From the NCBI RefSeq assembly GCF_002240415.1, contig NZ_CP020028.1, positions 1,094,001-1,158,000 of the forward strand: a DNA stretch of 64,000 nucleotides, read 5' to 3'. The stretch is from Paenibacillus kribbensis. Its GTDB lineage: Bacteria > Bacillota > Bacilli > Paenibacillales > Paenibacillaceae. The notes below the pieces were generated by a model, which did not search any database, was not told where the DNA came from, and saw nothing but the letters and a program-made list of their open reading frames with translations. The translations under genes were made by a program, and so were the position numbers. Positions within the stretch are counted from its first letter, which is position 1, and each line of letters opens with the position of its first letter. This document shows positions 8,755 through 17,622 of this stretch, in pieces.

Positions 8755-8803
8755 AGGCTAATCCGCAAGCAGCAGGGGCTGTTTGCAGGTTAGCCTTTTT
8801 TTT
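8755..8803 (+). terminator. Rho-independent terminator of ecsAB
   Basis: AGGCTAA (8755-8761) pairs with TTAGCCT (8790-8796), with an inner GCAA/TTGC pairing, followed by a run of T. Confidence 0.85.
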
Positions 8804-8849
8804 GCGCGGTTGCTGCTATTGTCAGCTGTGGGTGCAGATATTCAGCTGC

Positions 8850-8978
8850 CTAATAAATAAAGAACGTTTTACTGATGATAACTAATAAAATGAACAATAC
8901 CAAAATGGTTCCTGTGCTTGTGAATGCGCCATGACCACCGTAACCACCGTAACCGCCTCTTGTTTCTTCTGCTCCCAT
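8850..8978 (-). CDS. YjcZ-like small glycine-rich membrane microprotein (42 aa)
   Basis: A short frame with a typical YjcZ-family layout: a Gly/Tyr-rich N-terminal half (GGYGGYGGHG) followed by one hydrophobic helix (about residues 24-42) that runs to the C-terminus. YjcZ-like proteins are tiny sporulation-associated membrane proteins in Bacillales; their role is unknown. A GAGGAG SD (8986-8991) sits 7 nt before ATG 8978 and 1 nt before an upstream in-frame ATG at 8984, so 8978 is the better start. It lies convergent to ecsB and divergent from the downstream kinase. Confidence 0.75.
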   Translation of the reverse strand: MGAEETRGGYGGYGGHGAFTSTGTILVLFILLVIISKTFFIY

Positions 8979-9184
8979 GCCCATTCTCCTCTCGTTCATT
9001 GTGATAAAGGATACACCGTATCTTATGAGGCGGCTTCCCAGATGGCGTGGGCCAATGTTCAGATAGGTTGCCGAATCGCCTTATATTTTTTATCAGATAC
9101 GGGAGTATAGAAAGGAAAAGACACGCATTAGCGAGAATAGAAGAAGTATGTAATCATTATCACTTGGAAAGTGGGAAAGACGAG

Positions 9185-10462
9185 ATGCTGGTCGATAAGC
9201 TGCTCGTAAACATATTTCTTGTGTTTGTACCGTTGCTGGTGTACAGCGCTTTGTCGGATCACCGACATATGAAACATGCCCCGCTGCTTATGGGAGGGGT
9301 GCTGGGTGTGTCTTCTGTGCTATGCATTGTTTTTTCGTACATTTGGTATGGCTTATACTGGGATCTCCGCTATGTTCCTTTGATTCTATCCGTGCTGTAT
9401 TTTGGCCCCAAGGCAGGATTGCTGAATATAACAGTGATGGTGTTAGCTCGTATGTATATAGGTCCGGAATCCGTAGATGTCGGGCTACTCAGCATGATCT
9501 TCTGTTATCTCGGCCCCCTCCTGGCGAGAAAAAAGTTTGTGCAGCTCAAAGGCATGTTTTTCCGGGTAGGCATCAATATGCTGATGAGTATATGGGCCAG
9601 CATGGTTATGCTGAGTATTCTTTTTATACATTCCTGGGTTAATGGCAGCCTGGATAAGGATGAAATCGAACTGATCAAGATCATTATCGGGTTTGGTGTG
9701 ATCCAATTCCTAAGTGTTGGGGCCTCTTCATTCTGGATGGAGTTCAGTCTGGAACGGGAAGAAATGAGGAGAAAGATTCGACAGGCCGAGCGTATCAACA
9801 CATTGGGTGAACTGGCTGCCTCTATGGCCCATGAAGTACGGAATCCATTGACTGTGGTTAAAGGGTTCCTGCAAATGGTTCAGCCAGAGCTGGAAGGGAA
9901 AAACCGCAGGTATATTGCTTTGGCGCTGGCAGAGACAGATCGGGCTGAAAGAATTATTAGCGACTATCTGAGCTTGTCGAGACCGCAGATTGGCCAAACA
10001 GAGTTGATGGATTTGTCGGGTATGGTGCAGCAGATTGTTCTGCTTCTGAATCCGATGGCGACCAAGCAAGGTGTAAGACTATATACAGAGCTAAAGAATG
10101 AAATATACGTATATACAGATCGTAACCAGTTGCTACAGGCATTAGTACATGTGACGAAAAATGCGATTGAGGCAGCCGAGGATGGAGGCAGGGTATACAT
10201 AACACTGATAATTCATGAAGAAAAGGCGTGTCTGAGTATTAGAGATAATGGGAAAGGCATGAGCCGGGAGCATCTAGATCGATTGGGCACTCTGTTTTTT
10301 TCGACCAAGGAGGTAGGAACGGGACTGGGAACGGCGGTCTCCTTTCGAATCATTGAAGCAATGAACGGGAGTATACGCTATGAGAGTGAGCCGGGGGTCG
10401 GGACCGAGGTGATCATCCTGCTGCCGCTGGCACAGGAATCCTTGCTCGCTGCTGAAGGATAA
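9185..10462 (+). CDS. KinB-like membrane sensor histidine kinase
   Basis: About 425 residues. Five or six hydrophobic segments in the first 180 residues form a 5TM-type sensor. Then come a short coiled linker, the dimerisation/phosphoacceptor motif MAHEVRNPL, and a HATPase domain with N box (HVTKNAIEAAEDGG), G1 (DNGKGM) and G2 (GTGLGTA). This is the architecture and length of sporulation kinase B. No response regulator is adjacent, as is normal for phosphorelay kinases that act on Spo0F. I choose ATG 9185 because the upstream in-frame extension (from 9047) is hydrophilic, has no SD and is not family-like. The start is moderately certain. Confidence 0.8.
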   Translation: MLVDKLLVNIFLVFVPLLVYSALSDHRHMKHAPLLMGGVLGVSSVLCIVFSYIWYGLYWDLRYVPLILSVLYFGPKAGLLNITVMVLARMYIGPESVDVGLLSMIFCYLGPLLARKKFVQLKGMFFRVGINMLMSIWASMVMLSILFIHSWVNGSLDKDEIELIKIIIGFGVIQFLSVGASSFWMEFSLEREEMRRKIRQAERINTLGELAASMAHEVRNPLTVVKGFLQMVQPELEGKNRRYIALALAETDRAERIISDYLSLSRPQIGQTELMDLSGMVQQIVLLLNPMATKQGVRLYTELKNEIYVYTDRNQLLQALVHVTKNAIEAAEDGGRVYITLIIHEEKACLSIRDNGKGMSREHLDRLGTLFFSTKEVGTGLGTAVSFRIIEAMNGSIRYESEPGVGTEVIILLPLAQESLLAAEG

Positions 10463-10502
10463 TCTATCCCAAAGTGTGATTGACAATCATGCAGCGAACT
10501 CC

Positions 10503-10540
10503 AAAAAAAGCGGTATACCGCAACATCCGGCATACCGCTT
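10503..10540 (-). terminator. Rho-independent terminator of the aminotransferase gene
   Basis: Read on the minus strand, AAGCGGTAT (10532-10540) pairs with ATACCGCTT (10508-10516) and is followed by seven T. It lies 30 bp past the stop of the minus-strand aminotransferase gene. Confidence 0.85.
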
Positions 10541-10569
10541 CATTAAGCTATACATTTAACCCGCTATCA

Positions 10570-11868
10570 TCAGGCGTTCAACAAATCCTGTGCGCCACGA
10601 TAAACAATGTCATACAAGTCCTCAAGATATTCTTCCTCGATGCAGGAGAACGCGATTCGCAGGTCGTGCTCACCCAGTGCAATCGTTCCAACTCCATATT
10701 GCTCCAGCAAATGTATACGCAGCCGCTCGGCGGACAAGCCGTTCAGCTTGAGACACATGAAATAACCGGAATTGAAAGGATAATAGCTCCATACATCTTT
10801 GTATTTTCCGCTATCCAGCAATGCTTTGACTTTATTGGCCCGTCCCTTCATAATTTGGAACTTTTCTTTCTTTTGCTGCTCAAAATCAGGAGATTTGAGA
10901 GCCTCCAGTACAAAGGTTTGGGACGGGTGAGGGCCGCTCGAAATCGTTGCCCGGATAATCCCCAATGTTTTTTGCTCCAGTGCGTTCAGCACATCCTGAT
11001 TTTCGGAAGCGAAGGTAATAAATCCGACACGGAAACCCCAAACGTATTCTTCTTTGGTAGCTCCGTCGACTTTGACTGGTAAAATTCTAGGATGAAGTCC
11101 AGCTAACTGACCGAATAGCGATTCATGCAGGGAGTCTTCGAAGAACAGACCAAAATAAGCATCGTCTGTCACCACCACAACATTGATGCCTGCCTCTGCG
11201 GCTTCCTGAATGGCAGCCACAATTGCTTTCCCCTCTTCGGCGCCCGGTGTATAGCCAGTTGGGTTGTTCGGGAAGTTCAGCACAACGATCGCTTTGCCGT
11301 ACTCTTTCTGCGCCAGCAGCGCCTCACGTAACCCCTCGCTATTAAAGCGATGATCCTCCGTGAACAATGGGTAGTTCACCAATCGTGCATGACGTCGAAT
11401 ACCGAAGGTCAGCTCATAATTTTCCCAGTTTTTGTCCGGGTAGATGACAGCATCCCCTTCATCTGTAAACAGGTCGGCAACGATACTCAGGCCGTGGGTC
11501 AGCGCGTTTGTAACTACGGGAAGGCTAAAGCTTTTTCCAGCCAGTGAAGGATTTTCCTTCAGCATTTTATCGCGCCATACGCTGCGCAGCTCAGGCTTGC
11601 CCGCAGGGGGAGCATATGGGTATAAATCCTTGGGACTATATGCGGACAGCTTCTCCTGAATAACCTGCAAATGCATAGGACCGCTGCCTTCAGTAGCAAT
11701 ACCAATCGTTGCGTTATACTTTTTGGCAAGTTTCCCCGCCTCTGCGGATTGACTCAAAATTCCCTCTTTTGGAAAATAAATTTCTTTGCCCAAAAGGGAA
11801 AGCATTTGATATACATGCTCGTTGCCTGTCTGAATGTTTTGGTTTAACTGTGCTACCAGTGGATTCAT
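10570..11868 (-). CDS. PLP-dependent aminotransferase class I/II
   Basis: A fold-type I aminotransferase of about 432 residues. The NFPNNPTG motif, a DDAYFG segment (PLP pyridine-binding Asp) and a Lys in KVDGATKEEYVWGFR (probable Schiff-base region) are visible, with a C-terminal Arg in LRIAFSCIEEE likely to bind carboxylate. The substrate is not clear; aromatic or branched amino acids are possible. I choose ATG 11868, which follows GGAAGG. The in-frame ATG at 11892 has no SD and lies only about 12 bp past the -10 box. Monocistronic, with its own promoter and terminator. Confidence 0.85.
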   Translation of the reverse strand: MNPLVAQLNQNIQTGNEHVYQMLSLLGKEIYFPKEGILSQSAEAGKLAKKYNATIGIATEGSGPMHLQVIQEKLSAYSPKDLYPYAPPAGKPELRSVWRDKMLKENPSLAGKSFSLPVVTNALTHGLSIVADLFTDEGDAVIYPDKNWENYELTFGIRRHARLVNYPLFTEDHRFNSEGLREALLAQKEYGKAIVVLNFPNNPTGYTPGAEEGKAIVAAIQEAAEAGINVVVVTDDAYFGLFFEDSLHESLFGQLAGLHPRILPVKVDGATKEEYVWGFRVGFITFASENQDVLNALEQKTLGIIRATISSGPHPSQTFVLEALKSPDFEQQKKEKFQIMKGRANKVKALLDSGKYKDVWSYYPFNSGYFMCLKLNGLSAERLRIHLLEQYGVGTIALGEHDLRIAFSCIEEEYLEDLYDIVYRGAQDLLNA

Positions 11869-11903
11869 TCCCGTTTCATCCTTCCAAGTCATTTTGATTA
11901 CAT

Positions 11904-11932
11904 ATTATAGCATTACACTCGGTAAGCGTCAC
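11904..11932 (-). promoter_or_regulatory. Sigma-A promoter of the aminotransferase gene
   Basis: Minus strand: GTGACG (11927-11932), 17-bp spacer, TATAAT (11904-11909). The -10 is perfect and the -35 matches 4 of 6. Confidence 0.5.
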
Positions 11933-11970
11933 GCAAAAGCATTAAGGGGACGCAACTGAAAGTAAGCGAC

Positions 11971-12831
11971 TTAAATTGAGGCTGCCAAATTTTCTGTGGT
12001 AGCAGCGATATGATCATAGGCTTTTTTTAATTCACTCATAGCATCCGAATTGTTGGAAATCTGGTCCGTGATATCTTCAATTTTTTGCATCATCGACGAC
12101 ATTGTTTTTGCAATTTCATTTATTTGAATGAAGATGTCTTCTGCAGATAGCTTGCTGGAGGCCGCCATTTTTCTAACTTCATTGGCAACCACCTCAAAGC
12201 CATGTCCCTGTTCACCGGCTCGGGCAGCTTCAATGGCGGCATTCAAACCCAGCAAATGAGATTGAGAAGCAATATCCTTGACAACACTAGTGACTGATTG
12301 GATACTTTTGAGCTGGTCTCTGACTACTGCAGATTCCGTATTCAACTTTGCCATATGGTCTACAATCAGCTTCGAAGCTTCCAATACCTCATCAGTGTTA
12401 GCAGTCATTTCTTCCACCATTGCTATCAGTTCTGCCGTACTTTCCTGGAGAACGGTTTCGCGTTTCGTGATGTCAGTTGCTATCTTGATGACTGCTTGGA
12501 CATGATTTTCTTTAAGGATAGGCATATAAGTTGCCTCTAGTGTTAACTTTCTTCTATCTTTTGTAACCCGTACGATTTTATCTTGAAAGGCTTTTCCTTG
12601 ACGCAAATTACTCCATAAGTCAGCATACGCATGACTGGATACAAATTCTTGCAAGCAAAGCTTGCTGTGATGAATACCGACAATTTCATCAACCTTATAT
12701 CCCATTGCACTAGCGAAAAGTTCATTGGACCAAGTGACTTGTCCTTGCGTGTCAAACATGATCATACCTAAATTGTTTTGAATGGTTGATAAAACAGCTA
12801 ATTGTTGATCAGTTGTGTCTTTGTCTAGCAT
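11971..12831 (-). CDS. Soluble PAS-domain methyl-accepting chemotaxis protein
   Basis: About 286 residues with no membrane segment. An N-terminal PAS domain (about residues 12-125, including [20 protein letters not shown]) is joined to a short MCP signalling hairpin whose tip reads [20 protein letters not shown], the universal CheA/CheW contact motif. The length matches soluble receptors such as B. subtilis YfmS. It probably reports a cytoplasmic or redox cue to the chemotaxis array. The hairpin is short and the protein ends soon after the return helix, so methylation sites may be missing. ATG 12831 follows an AAGGAGAG SD; the upstream extension to 12957 has no SD. Confidence 0.8.
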   Translation of the reverse strand: MLDKDTTDQQLAVLSTIQNNLGMIMFDTQGQVTWSNELFASAMGYKVDEIVGIHHSKLCLQEFVSSHAYADLWSNLRQGKAFQDKIVRVTKDRRKLTLEATYMPILKENHVQAVIKIATDITKRETVLQESTAELIAMVEEMTANTDEVLEASKLIVDHMAKLNTESAVVRDQLKSIQSVTSVVKDIASQSHLLGLNAAIEAARAGEQGHGFEVVANEVRKMAASSKLSAEDIFIQINEIAKTMSSMMQKIEDITDQISNNSDAMSELKKAYDHIAATTENLAASI

Positions 12832-13193
12832 GAATACCACACTCTCCTTGAGGTACCAGTACCCGATTTTTGTGTCGCTTCTTCGCGTCTGCTTCGGGGG
12901 AGGTACAAAGGCTGCTGTTCTTTGCAATCCTGCTCCCGACGGTGCCAGTCCCTCCAAGATTCGGAGAGAGTGGTAGAAAATTGCACTAAAAAAGTACTTA
13001 ACGACGGCTATATTTTATCAAGCTCTCGCGCAGTTCGGCAAGTTCCTTTTGTACAGCTATTGATCGCTGGTGTCTGCAAGCTGATTCAGCTTCATGCCAA
13101 CTGTTAGTAATTTTTTGCGTATTGGCTGCGCTGCGCTTATATTAGTATTTAACGGGATAGAGAACATCCAAAGAATAGCAAAAGGAGGTGCAG
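12832..13193. other. Intergenic region between divergent MCP and AraC genes
   Basis: About 360 bp without a credible gene. It must carry promoters in both directions. I see AT-rich patches (TATATTTTAT near 13008 and TATATTAGTATTTA near 13137), but no promoter pair strong enough to call. Confidence 0.4.
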
Positions 13194-13982
13194 ATGTTGC
13201 TGGATATGTCTGCGTCATCGTTTATCCTGCTGCCCGCCTTTGCCAAGATTGTGTGCGAGCCGGGCTGGAAATGGCAGGTGCGTGAAAAGCCGATGCCAAA
13301 CTATGATTTATTTTATGTATGGAGCGGAGAAGGGACGGTTGTATTAAACGGGGAAGCCTATTCAGTGAGCAAAGGCAGCTGCTTTCTGTTCAAGCCCGGG
13401 GATGATACCCGTGCCACACATAACCCGCAAAAGCCGCTTATACTTACTTATATTCATTTTGATCTTTCCGAGCAGCCGAAGCTCATCCCTGCAAGCTACC
13501 GTATGCTGGAGGAAACGTTCGAGGTGGAGCATATGCTCGCCAGGTACGTCCGCCTGCGCTTGGAGCATGCTTACGGAGCTGAGGAGGAAGGCAGGCTGAT
13601 CCTGAAGCAATTGATGATTCATCTGCTGCGTGCCGATCGCAAGGAGCCGCAGGAGCAGCAGGCCAGCAACCAGCTCACCGAGGTCATTCGAGAAACGGCC
13701 AACTATGTGCGTCAGCATCCGGGACTTCCTCATCGTGTCGAGGATTTGGCGGCACGGGCAGGGCTGTCGCCGCGTTATTTTTCAATTAAATTCAAGGAGC
13801 TGCTGGGCGTTTCCGCGCAATCTCATATTATCAGTATGCGGATTGAGCGCGCGCAGCATCTTTTGCTGCATGCCGGAATGAATGTGACCGAGGTGGCAGA
13901 GGCTTTGGGATACCGTGATATCTTTTTCTTCAGCCGTCAATTCAAGCAATATACAGGGAAAAGTCCGTCCGAGATCAGGTAG
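13194..13982 (+). CDS. AraC-family transcriptional regulator
   Basis: 262 residues. An N-terminal cupin-like sensor domain (about 15-90, with GSCFLFKPGDDTRATHN) is followed by two helix-turn-helix units in the last 100 residues (VEDLAARAGLSPRYFSIKFK and VTEVAEALGYRDIFFFSRQF), then the family-typical TGKSPSEIR end. ATG 13194 lies 6 nt after AAAGGAGG; the GTG at 13188 touches that SD. Such regulators usually control sugar metabolism in Paenibacillus, but no sugar gene is adjacent, so the target is unknown. Confidence 0.85.
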   Translation: MLLDMSASSFILLPAFAKIVCEPGWKWQVREKPMPNYDLFYVWSGEGTVVLNGEAYSVSKGSCFLFKPGDDTRATHNPQKPLILTYIHFDLSEQPKLIPASYRMLEETFEVEHMLARYVRLRLEHAYGAEEEGRLILKQLMIHLLRADRKEPQEQQASNQLTEVIRETANYVRQHPGLPHRVEDLAARAGLSPRYFSIKFKELLGVSAQSHIISMRIERAQHLLLHAGMNVTEVAEALGYRDIFFFSRQFKQYTGKSPSEIR

Positions 13983-14048
13983 AGCCATGACGGTGGACGA
14001 GCTGTTCAGATTTTTCGGGCATATGGAGTGCTATCGTTTGACAAAACG

Positions 14049-14083
14049 AAAAGGACCCAGGCAGTAATGCCGGGTCCTTTTTG
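14049..14083. terminator. Bidirectional terminator between araC-type gene and psd
   Basis: AAAAGGACCC (14049-14058) / GGGTCCTTTT (14072-14081), with T-rich sequence on both sides. The two genes converge here. Confidence 0.85.
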
Positions 14084-14118
14084 TATGGGTAGCTGCAACG
14101 CACTGGCGGTAAAGCCGG

Positions 14119-14916
14119 TTACGCTTTAGCATCATGGCGGAAGCAACCAAGACGTTGTCCCATTTTTACCACATCGCCCGGCTTCAACGCGGGGTCTGGC
14201 TCAAACGTCCCATTTTCCGTCAATAGAACGACGGTTGATCCAAATTCGAAATATGCGAGATCGTCGCCTTTTTGCCATGAAACGGCTTGATCGTCCGTAT
14301 ACTTGATGCTGCTCACATTCATCGCGCCAACTTTGACGACAGCCACCTCACCATATTCATGGGCAATGTACGTAATCTGTCGTTCATTACGGCTAAGTAC
14401 TCGCTTCATATGCTGCAAACCGAAGTCATTTACGGGATATACCTTGCCGCGCAGATGCTCCTTCTCTACCAGCGTGCCGGATACCGGCGCATGAATACGA
14501 TGATAATCCGTCGGGCTGAGGTAGAGCACATAAGCATAGCCGTGTGTGTACTTTTCAAGACGCGGCGAGCGGTTAAGCAGCTCATCCAGCGTATAATCCT
14601 GTCCTTTGACATTCAAAAGAGTGCCAGACGTAATTGGTCCAGTAAAAGTAATCCGTGCATCCACCGGACTGGTCATCACCTCGGCGTTCGTATCAATCGG
14701 GCGCATGCCCGCTTTCAATTTGCGTGTAAAATAGGCGTTCAGAGAACGGTATGCCTTCCATTCCTGTTCCGCCTCATGCGTCTGGATCTGGTACGTACGT
14801 ATAAAGGTGGGGATAAAAAGTCGGCTTGCACCGCTTTGCGCGAAGGAGCCCACAATCCGGCACACCCACTTGCGCGATGATAGCTCCGTCATGAGCCGCA
14901 GCCATTGTTTTGCCAT
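14119..14916 (-). CDS. psd: Phosphatidylserine decarboxylase
   Basis: Converts phosphatidylserine to phosphatidylethanolamine at the membrane. The 265-residue proenzyme cleaves itself to form a pyruvoyl group: the cleavage motif appears as FGST (about 225-228, Ser227), where many homologues have LGST. Conserved TDYHRIHAP (around H139 and H142) and SPVDA (D86) are present. The C-terminal PGDVVKMGQRLG stretch is usual. ATG 14916 follows a GATC-GGGGG-type SD. Upstream on the same strand is the YheC/YheD-family gene, 87 bp away. Confidence 0.9.
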   Translation of the reverse strand: MAKQWLRLMTELSSRKWVCRIVGSFAQSGASRLFIPTFIRTYQIQTHEAEQEWKAYRSLNAYFTRKLKAGMRPIDTNAEVMTSPVDARITFTGPITSGTLLNVKGQDYTLDELLNRSPRLEKYTHGYAYVLYLSPTDYHRIHAPVSGTLVEKEHLRGKVYPVNDFGLQHMKRVLSRNERQITYIAHEYGEVAVVKVGAMNVSSIKYTDDQAVSWQKGDDLAYFEFGSTVVLLTENGTFEPDPALKPGDVVKMGQRLGCFRHDAKA

Positions 14917-15003
14917 TTCAGATCCCCCTGTTCATCTCCGAGCCGTCTTGGCCGGAACCTGTCCGGCCGCTCTGAACTATATTGACACAGAATGTGACGT
15001 AAA

Positions 15004-16137
15004 TCAATACAGTGGACGATCGAGTGAACGTTCGGTGTCTGCTGAAGGCATCCGTTCAAGAAGCCACCGGGCGTAAGCCATTGGCTGAGTGTACGTTTCC
15101 TTCCAGACATTGTTCATGCCTGCCTGACTGAAGCCGTAGCGCTGGTCGCGACCGTTGCACTCGATAAAAAAAATGTTGCCCTCTTGGGTGATACCCAGAT
15201 CCAAACCGACGTCAGCAAGCCGGGGAAGGCTCTGTGCCAGTCGGTGAACGATTTGTAACGCGAGTCTCTCCAGTTCATTCATCAAACGGGCTATATTCGA
15301 GACTTTAGCCGCCTGTGCCTGTGCCTGTGACAACACCTCCGGTAAGGAACGGGCTGTACCGCCCTGTGCCACATTGGATACAAAGGTGTGGGAAGGGGCA
15401 ATTTTGGCAAACATGCCTGTCACCCCCCAGATGCCGCCATATCCACGCTGAACGGTCACACGGATATCAAAGGGACGATTGTTGTACAAAGCAAGCGGTA
15501 TGGTTTCCTGTACGATGTGAGGCACATGCAGCAGTCGCTTGTGCAGAAATAAAGGCAGTTCTCCGACATGTAAGCGTAGCGTGGACCAGCGCTCACGTTT
15601 AGAAGGATGAGCACATTGCAGGGTCCAGTGGCCACGGGAATGCCGCAGACGCATAATTCCTCTGCCAACACTACCGCTGCTGGGCTTAATTACAACATCC
15701 CCGGTTTGCTCCATCAGAGAATGGATTGAAGACAGGTTGCCTTGCAATGTTTTGGGGAGGTGGATGCGTAGCAACGGGTCTTCCTGCAAAATCGCGTGTA
15801 TATGGTCCTTGCGGAAACGGTTTTGTTCATTAAAAATATAGATTCCCTTTTGTACCAGCCTATGGATATCGCTGGCATTTTCATTATGCCGATAAAGAGT
15901 TCGATTGTGGATGACCGGCGGCAACGGAAGAATCATCTGCCGATACTCGTTGCCGTGTTTAACAAAAGCCCGGCATGTTCCAGTCACTATATGAATATCC
16001 TCCAGACGAAGAAAGCAGGGGATGAGCTCATAGCTTAACCCGGCGTCCTCGTAATTGGCGATGGATTCATATCGCGTCTTCATGGCGGGGATGCCCCGGT
16101 AGGCCACCGGGTTGAGCATGACGCCGACATGCAACAT
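15004..16137 (-). CDS. YheC/YheD-family endospore coat-associated protein (ATP-grasp)
   Basis: About 377 residues with an ATP-grasp layout: VVIKPSSGSVGRGI (nucleotide loop), VQETIPLALYNNRPFDIRVTVQR in the middle domain and GLDLGITQEGNIFFIECNGRDQR (metal-binding Glu/Asn) near the end. B. subtilis YheC and YheD are spore-coat associated, and the reaction is unknown. I choose ATG 16137, which follows an AAGGAGG SD by about 12 nt; a GTG at 16164 would lie upstream of that SD. It is divergent from a glycosyltransferase with a sigma-K-like promoter, which supports a late-sporulation role. Confidence 0.85.
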   Translation of the reverse strand: MLHVGVMLNPVAYRGIPAMKTRYESIANYEDAGLSYELIPCFLRLEDIHIVTGTCRAFVKHGNEYRQMILPLPPVIHNRTLYRHNENASDIHRLVQKGIYIFNEQNRFRKDHIHAILQEDPLLRIHLPKTLQGNLSSIHSLMEQTGDVVIKPSSGSVGRGIMRLRHSRGHWTLQCAHPSKRERWSTLRLHVGELPLFLHKRLLHVPHIVQETIPLALYNNRPFDIRVTVQRGYGGIWGVTGMFAKIAPSHTFVSNVAQGGTARSLPEVLSQAQAQAAKVSNIARLMNELERLALQIVHRLAQSLPRLADVGLDLGITQEGNIFFIECNGRDQRYGFSQAGMNNVWKETYTQPMAYARWLLERMPSADTERSLDRPLY

Positions 16138-16263
16138 GAGTATGTCCGCCCTCCTTATAGTCACTCCAACTGACCATACTGTAATTCTAGTCCATCATAT
16201 GTATCAATGATTGGCCAGGCATGGACGCTAGCCTTGCGGTATGCCCAAAGTGAGAAATCAGGC

Positions 16264-16291
16264 ACCTTTCAGGGAAGGAGACGATATGATA
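16264..16291 (+). promoter_or_regulatory. Sigma-K-like promoter (one mismatch)
   Basis: AC (16264-16265), 17-bp spacer, GATATGATA (16283-16291), against the mother-cell sigma-K pattern AC-N16/17-CATAnnnTA. It lies about 55 bp before a glycosyltransferase start. Confidence 0.35.
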
Positions 16292-16345
16292 CTAGATGAG
16301 TGTTGAAGGGTGCTGGAATAAGAGAGGGAAGTAGGTGAAGGATGG

Positions 16346-17509
16346 ATGCAGAGGCCCAAGGTAGCGGTCGTTACACCGGGCTCTTTTGTGATACCTTCGC
16401 CCCGCAGCAGCTCTGTGGAGCGGGTTATTGCCTGTATGGTACCACTAGCCAGTCATGTGCTTCAGGCACAGATCTATGGGATCAAGGGAACAGAGACACC
16501 GGACCATGGAGACGTGGACGGAGTCCCATGCATGCGTTATACGCGAGGGGCAGGCTATATTCCAGAGGTAATTGCTGACTTGAAGAGATGGTCACCTGCA
16601 GTAGTAGATGTACACAACCGCCCGACTGCTGCGCATGCCATTCGCGAGGCTTTGCCTGATAGCCGAGTGGTGCTGACCTTGCATTCGACCACTTTTATCC
16701 GCGAGCCCCATCTCAAACGAGAGGACATAGGCAGACTGCTGCTGCCACTCGATCGGATCGTCGTGAACAGCGCTTATTTGGGGGTCAGCGTCGCCGCCAA
16801 CAGTCCTGCTGTTGTTAGGGAACGTATCGTCGTAAACAACCTGGGCATTCATCCCGGTGATTTTCTGCCACGCTGGACCCCGGTAGGAGAAGCGGTCAGA
16901 GCGGCGCGATTGGACGACTTCGGCTGGTCAGGCCGACGGATCGTGCTATACGCAGGCAGATTGATGCCGGGGAAGGGTGTTCACCGGCTGCTCCAGGCCC
17001 TGCGCCGTGTCGTCCGGGCCTGCCCGGATGTGCTGCTGCTCATTGCAGGCAGCGCTTATTACGGTCACGACCGCCTCACGCCGTACACGGCTTCGTTGCG
17101 GCGGCAGATGCGTAAGCTAAGATTGGAAAAGCACGTCCAATTTCTGGACTATGTTCCCCATCCGGCGCTGGCCTCGCTCTATCAGTTGGCCGACGTGGCT
17201 GTCGTTCCTTCGGTGGAGGATGAAGCCTTCGGGCTGGTCAATCTGGAAGCTATGGCGGCAGAAATGCCCGTGGTTGCTTCCCGTATCGGCGGCATTCCGG
17301 AGGTTGTACGACACGGCGAGACGGGCTGGCTTGTCGATCCATCCCCCGGGGAGCGGGAAATGGCTGCGGCCATCATCGGACTGCTCCGGCAGACGGGCTT
17401 GCGGCGGCGGATGGGAGAAGCCGGGCTTGGTGAGGTGCGGAGACGGTTCTTATGGCAGCATTCAGCACAGCGATGGGCGCAAATGATGCTGGATTGTGCA
17501 ACCGAGTGA
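16346..17509 (+). CDS. Glycosyltransferase family 4 (GT-B)
   Basis: 387 residues. The N-terminal half resembles a GT-B acceptor domain. The C-terminal nucleotide-sugar domain shows YAGRLMPGKGVHRLL and the family E-x7-E element in SVEDEAFGLVNLEAMAA. The layout is like the B. subtilis spore-coat protein CotSA, which also neighbours YheC/D-like ATP-grasp genes. It probably adds sugar to the spore surface. An AAGGA stretch precedes ATG 16346; another ATG 4 nt upstream is in a different, short frame. The DNA is GC-richer here than in the 41-46 kb block. Confidence 0.85.
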   Translation: MQRPKVAVVTPGSFVIPSPRSSSVERVIACMVPLASHVLQAQIYGIKGTETPDHGDVDGVPCMRYTRGAGYIPEVIADLKRWSPAVVDVHNRPTAAHAIREALPDSRVVLTLHSTTFIREPHLKREDIGRLLLPLDRIVVNSAYLGVSVAANSPAVVRERIVVNNLGIHPGDFLPRWTPVGEAVRAARLDDFGWSGRRIVLYAGRLMPGKGVHRLLQALRRVVRACPDVLLLIAGSAYYGHDRLTPYTASLRRQMRKLRLEKHVQFLDYVPHPALASLYQLADVAVVPSVEDEAFGLVNLEAMAAEMPVVASRIGGIPEVVRHGETGWLVDPSPGEREMAAAIIGLLRQTGLRRRMGEAGLGEVRRRFLWQHSAQRWAQMMLDCATE

Positions 17510-17536
17510 CATGGGCGCCTTTATGTGCATAGGCTA
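17509..17536 (+). promoter_or_regulatory. Sigma-K-like promoter
   Basis: AC (17509-17510), 17-bp spacer, CATAGGCTA (17528-17536), an exact match to AC-N17-CATAnnnTA. It lies about 87 bp before ATG 17623. Confidence 0.5.
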
Positions 17537-17622
17537 ACTTATAGGCATTAGCCATGATTCCCAGCCGGGTGAATGAAGCGGAGCGACCGCTGGTTCACTC
17601 CTGTGCCAAAGGAGCGGTCACT

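Noticed and set aside
10480..11082. 200-codon plus-strand frame opposite the aminotransferase
   Set aside because: A shadow of the real gene on the opposite strand; no SD and no family resemblance.
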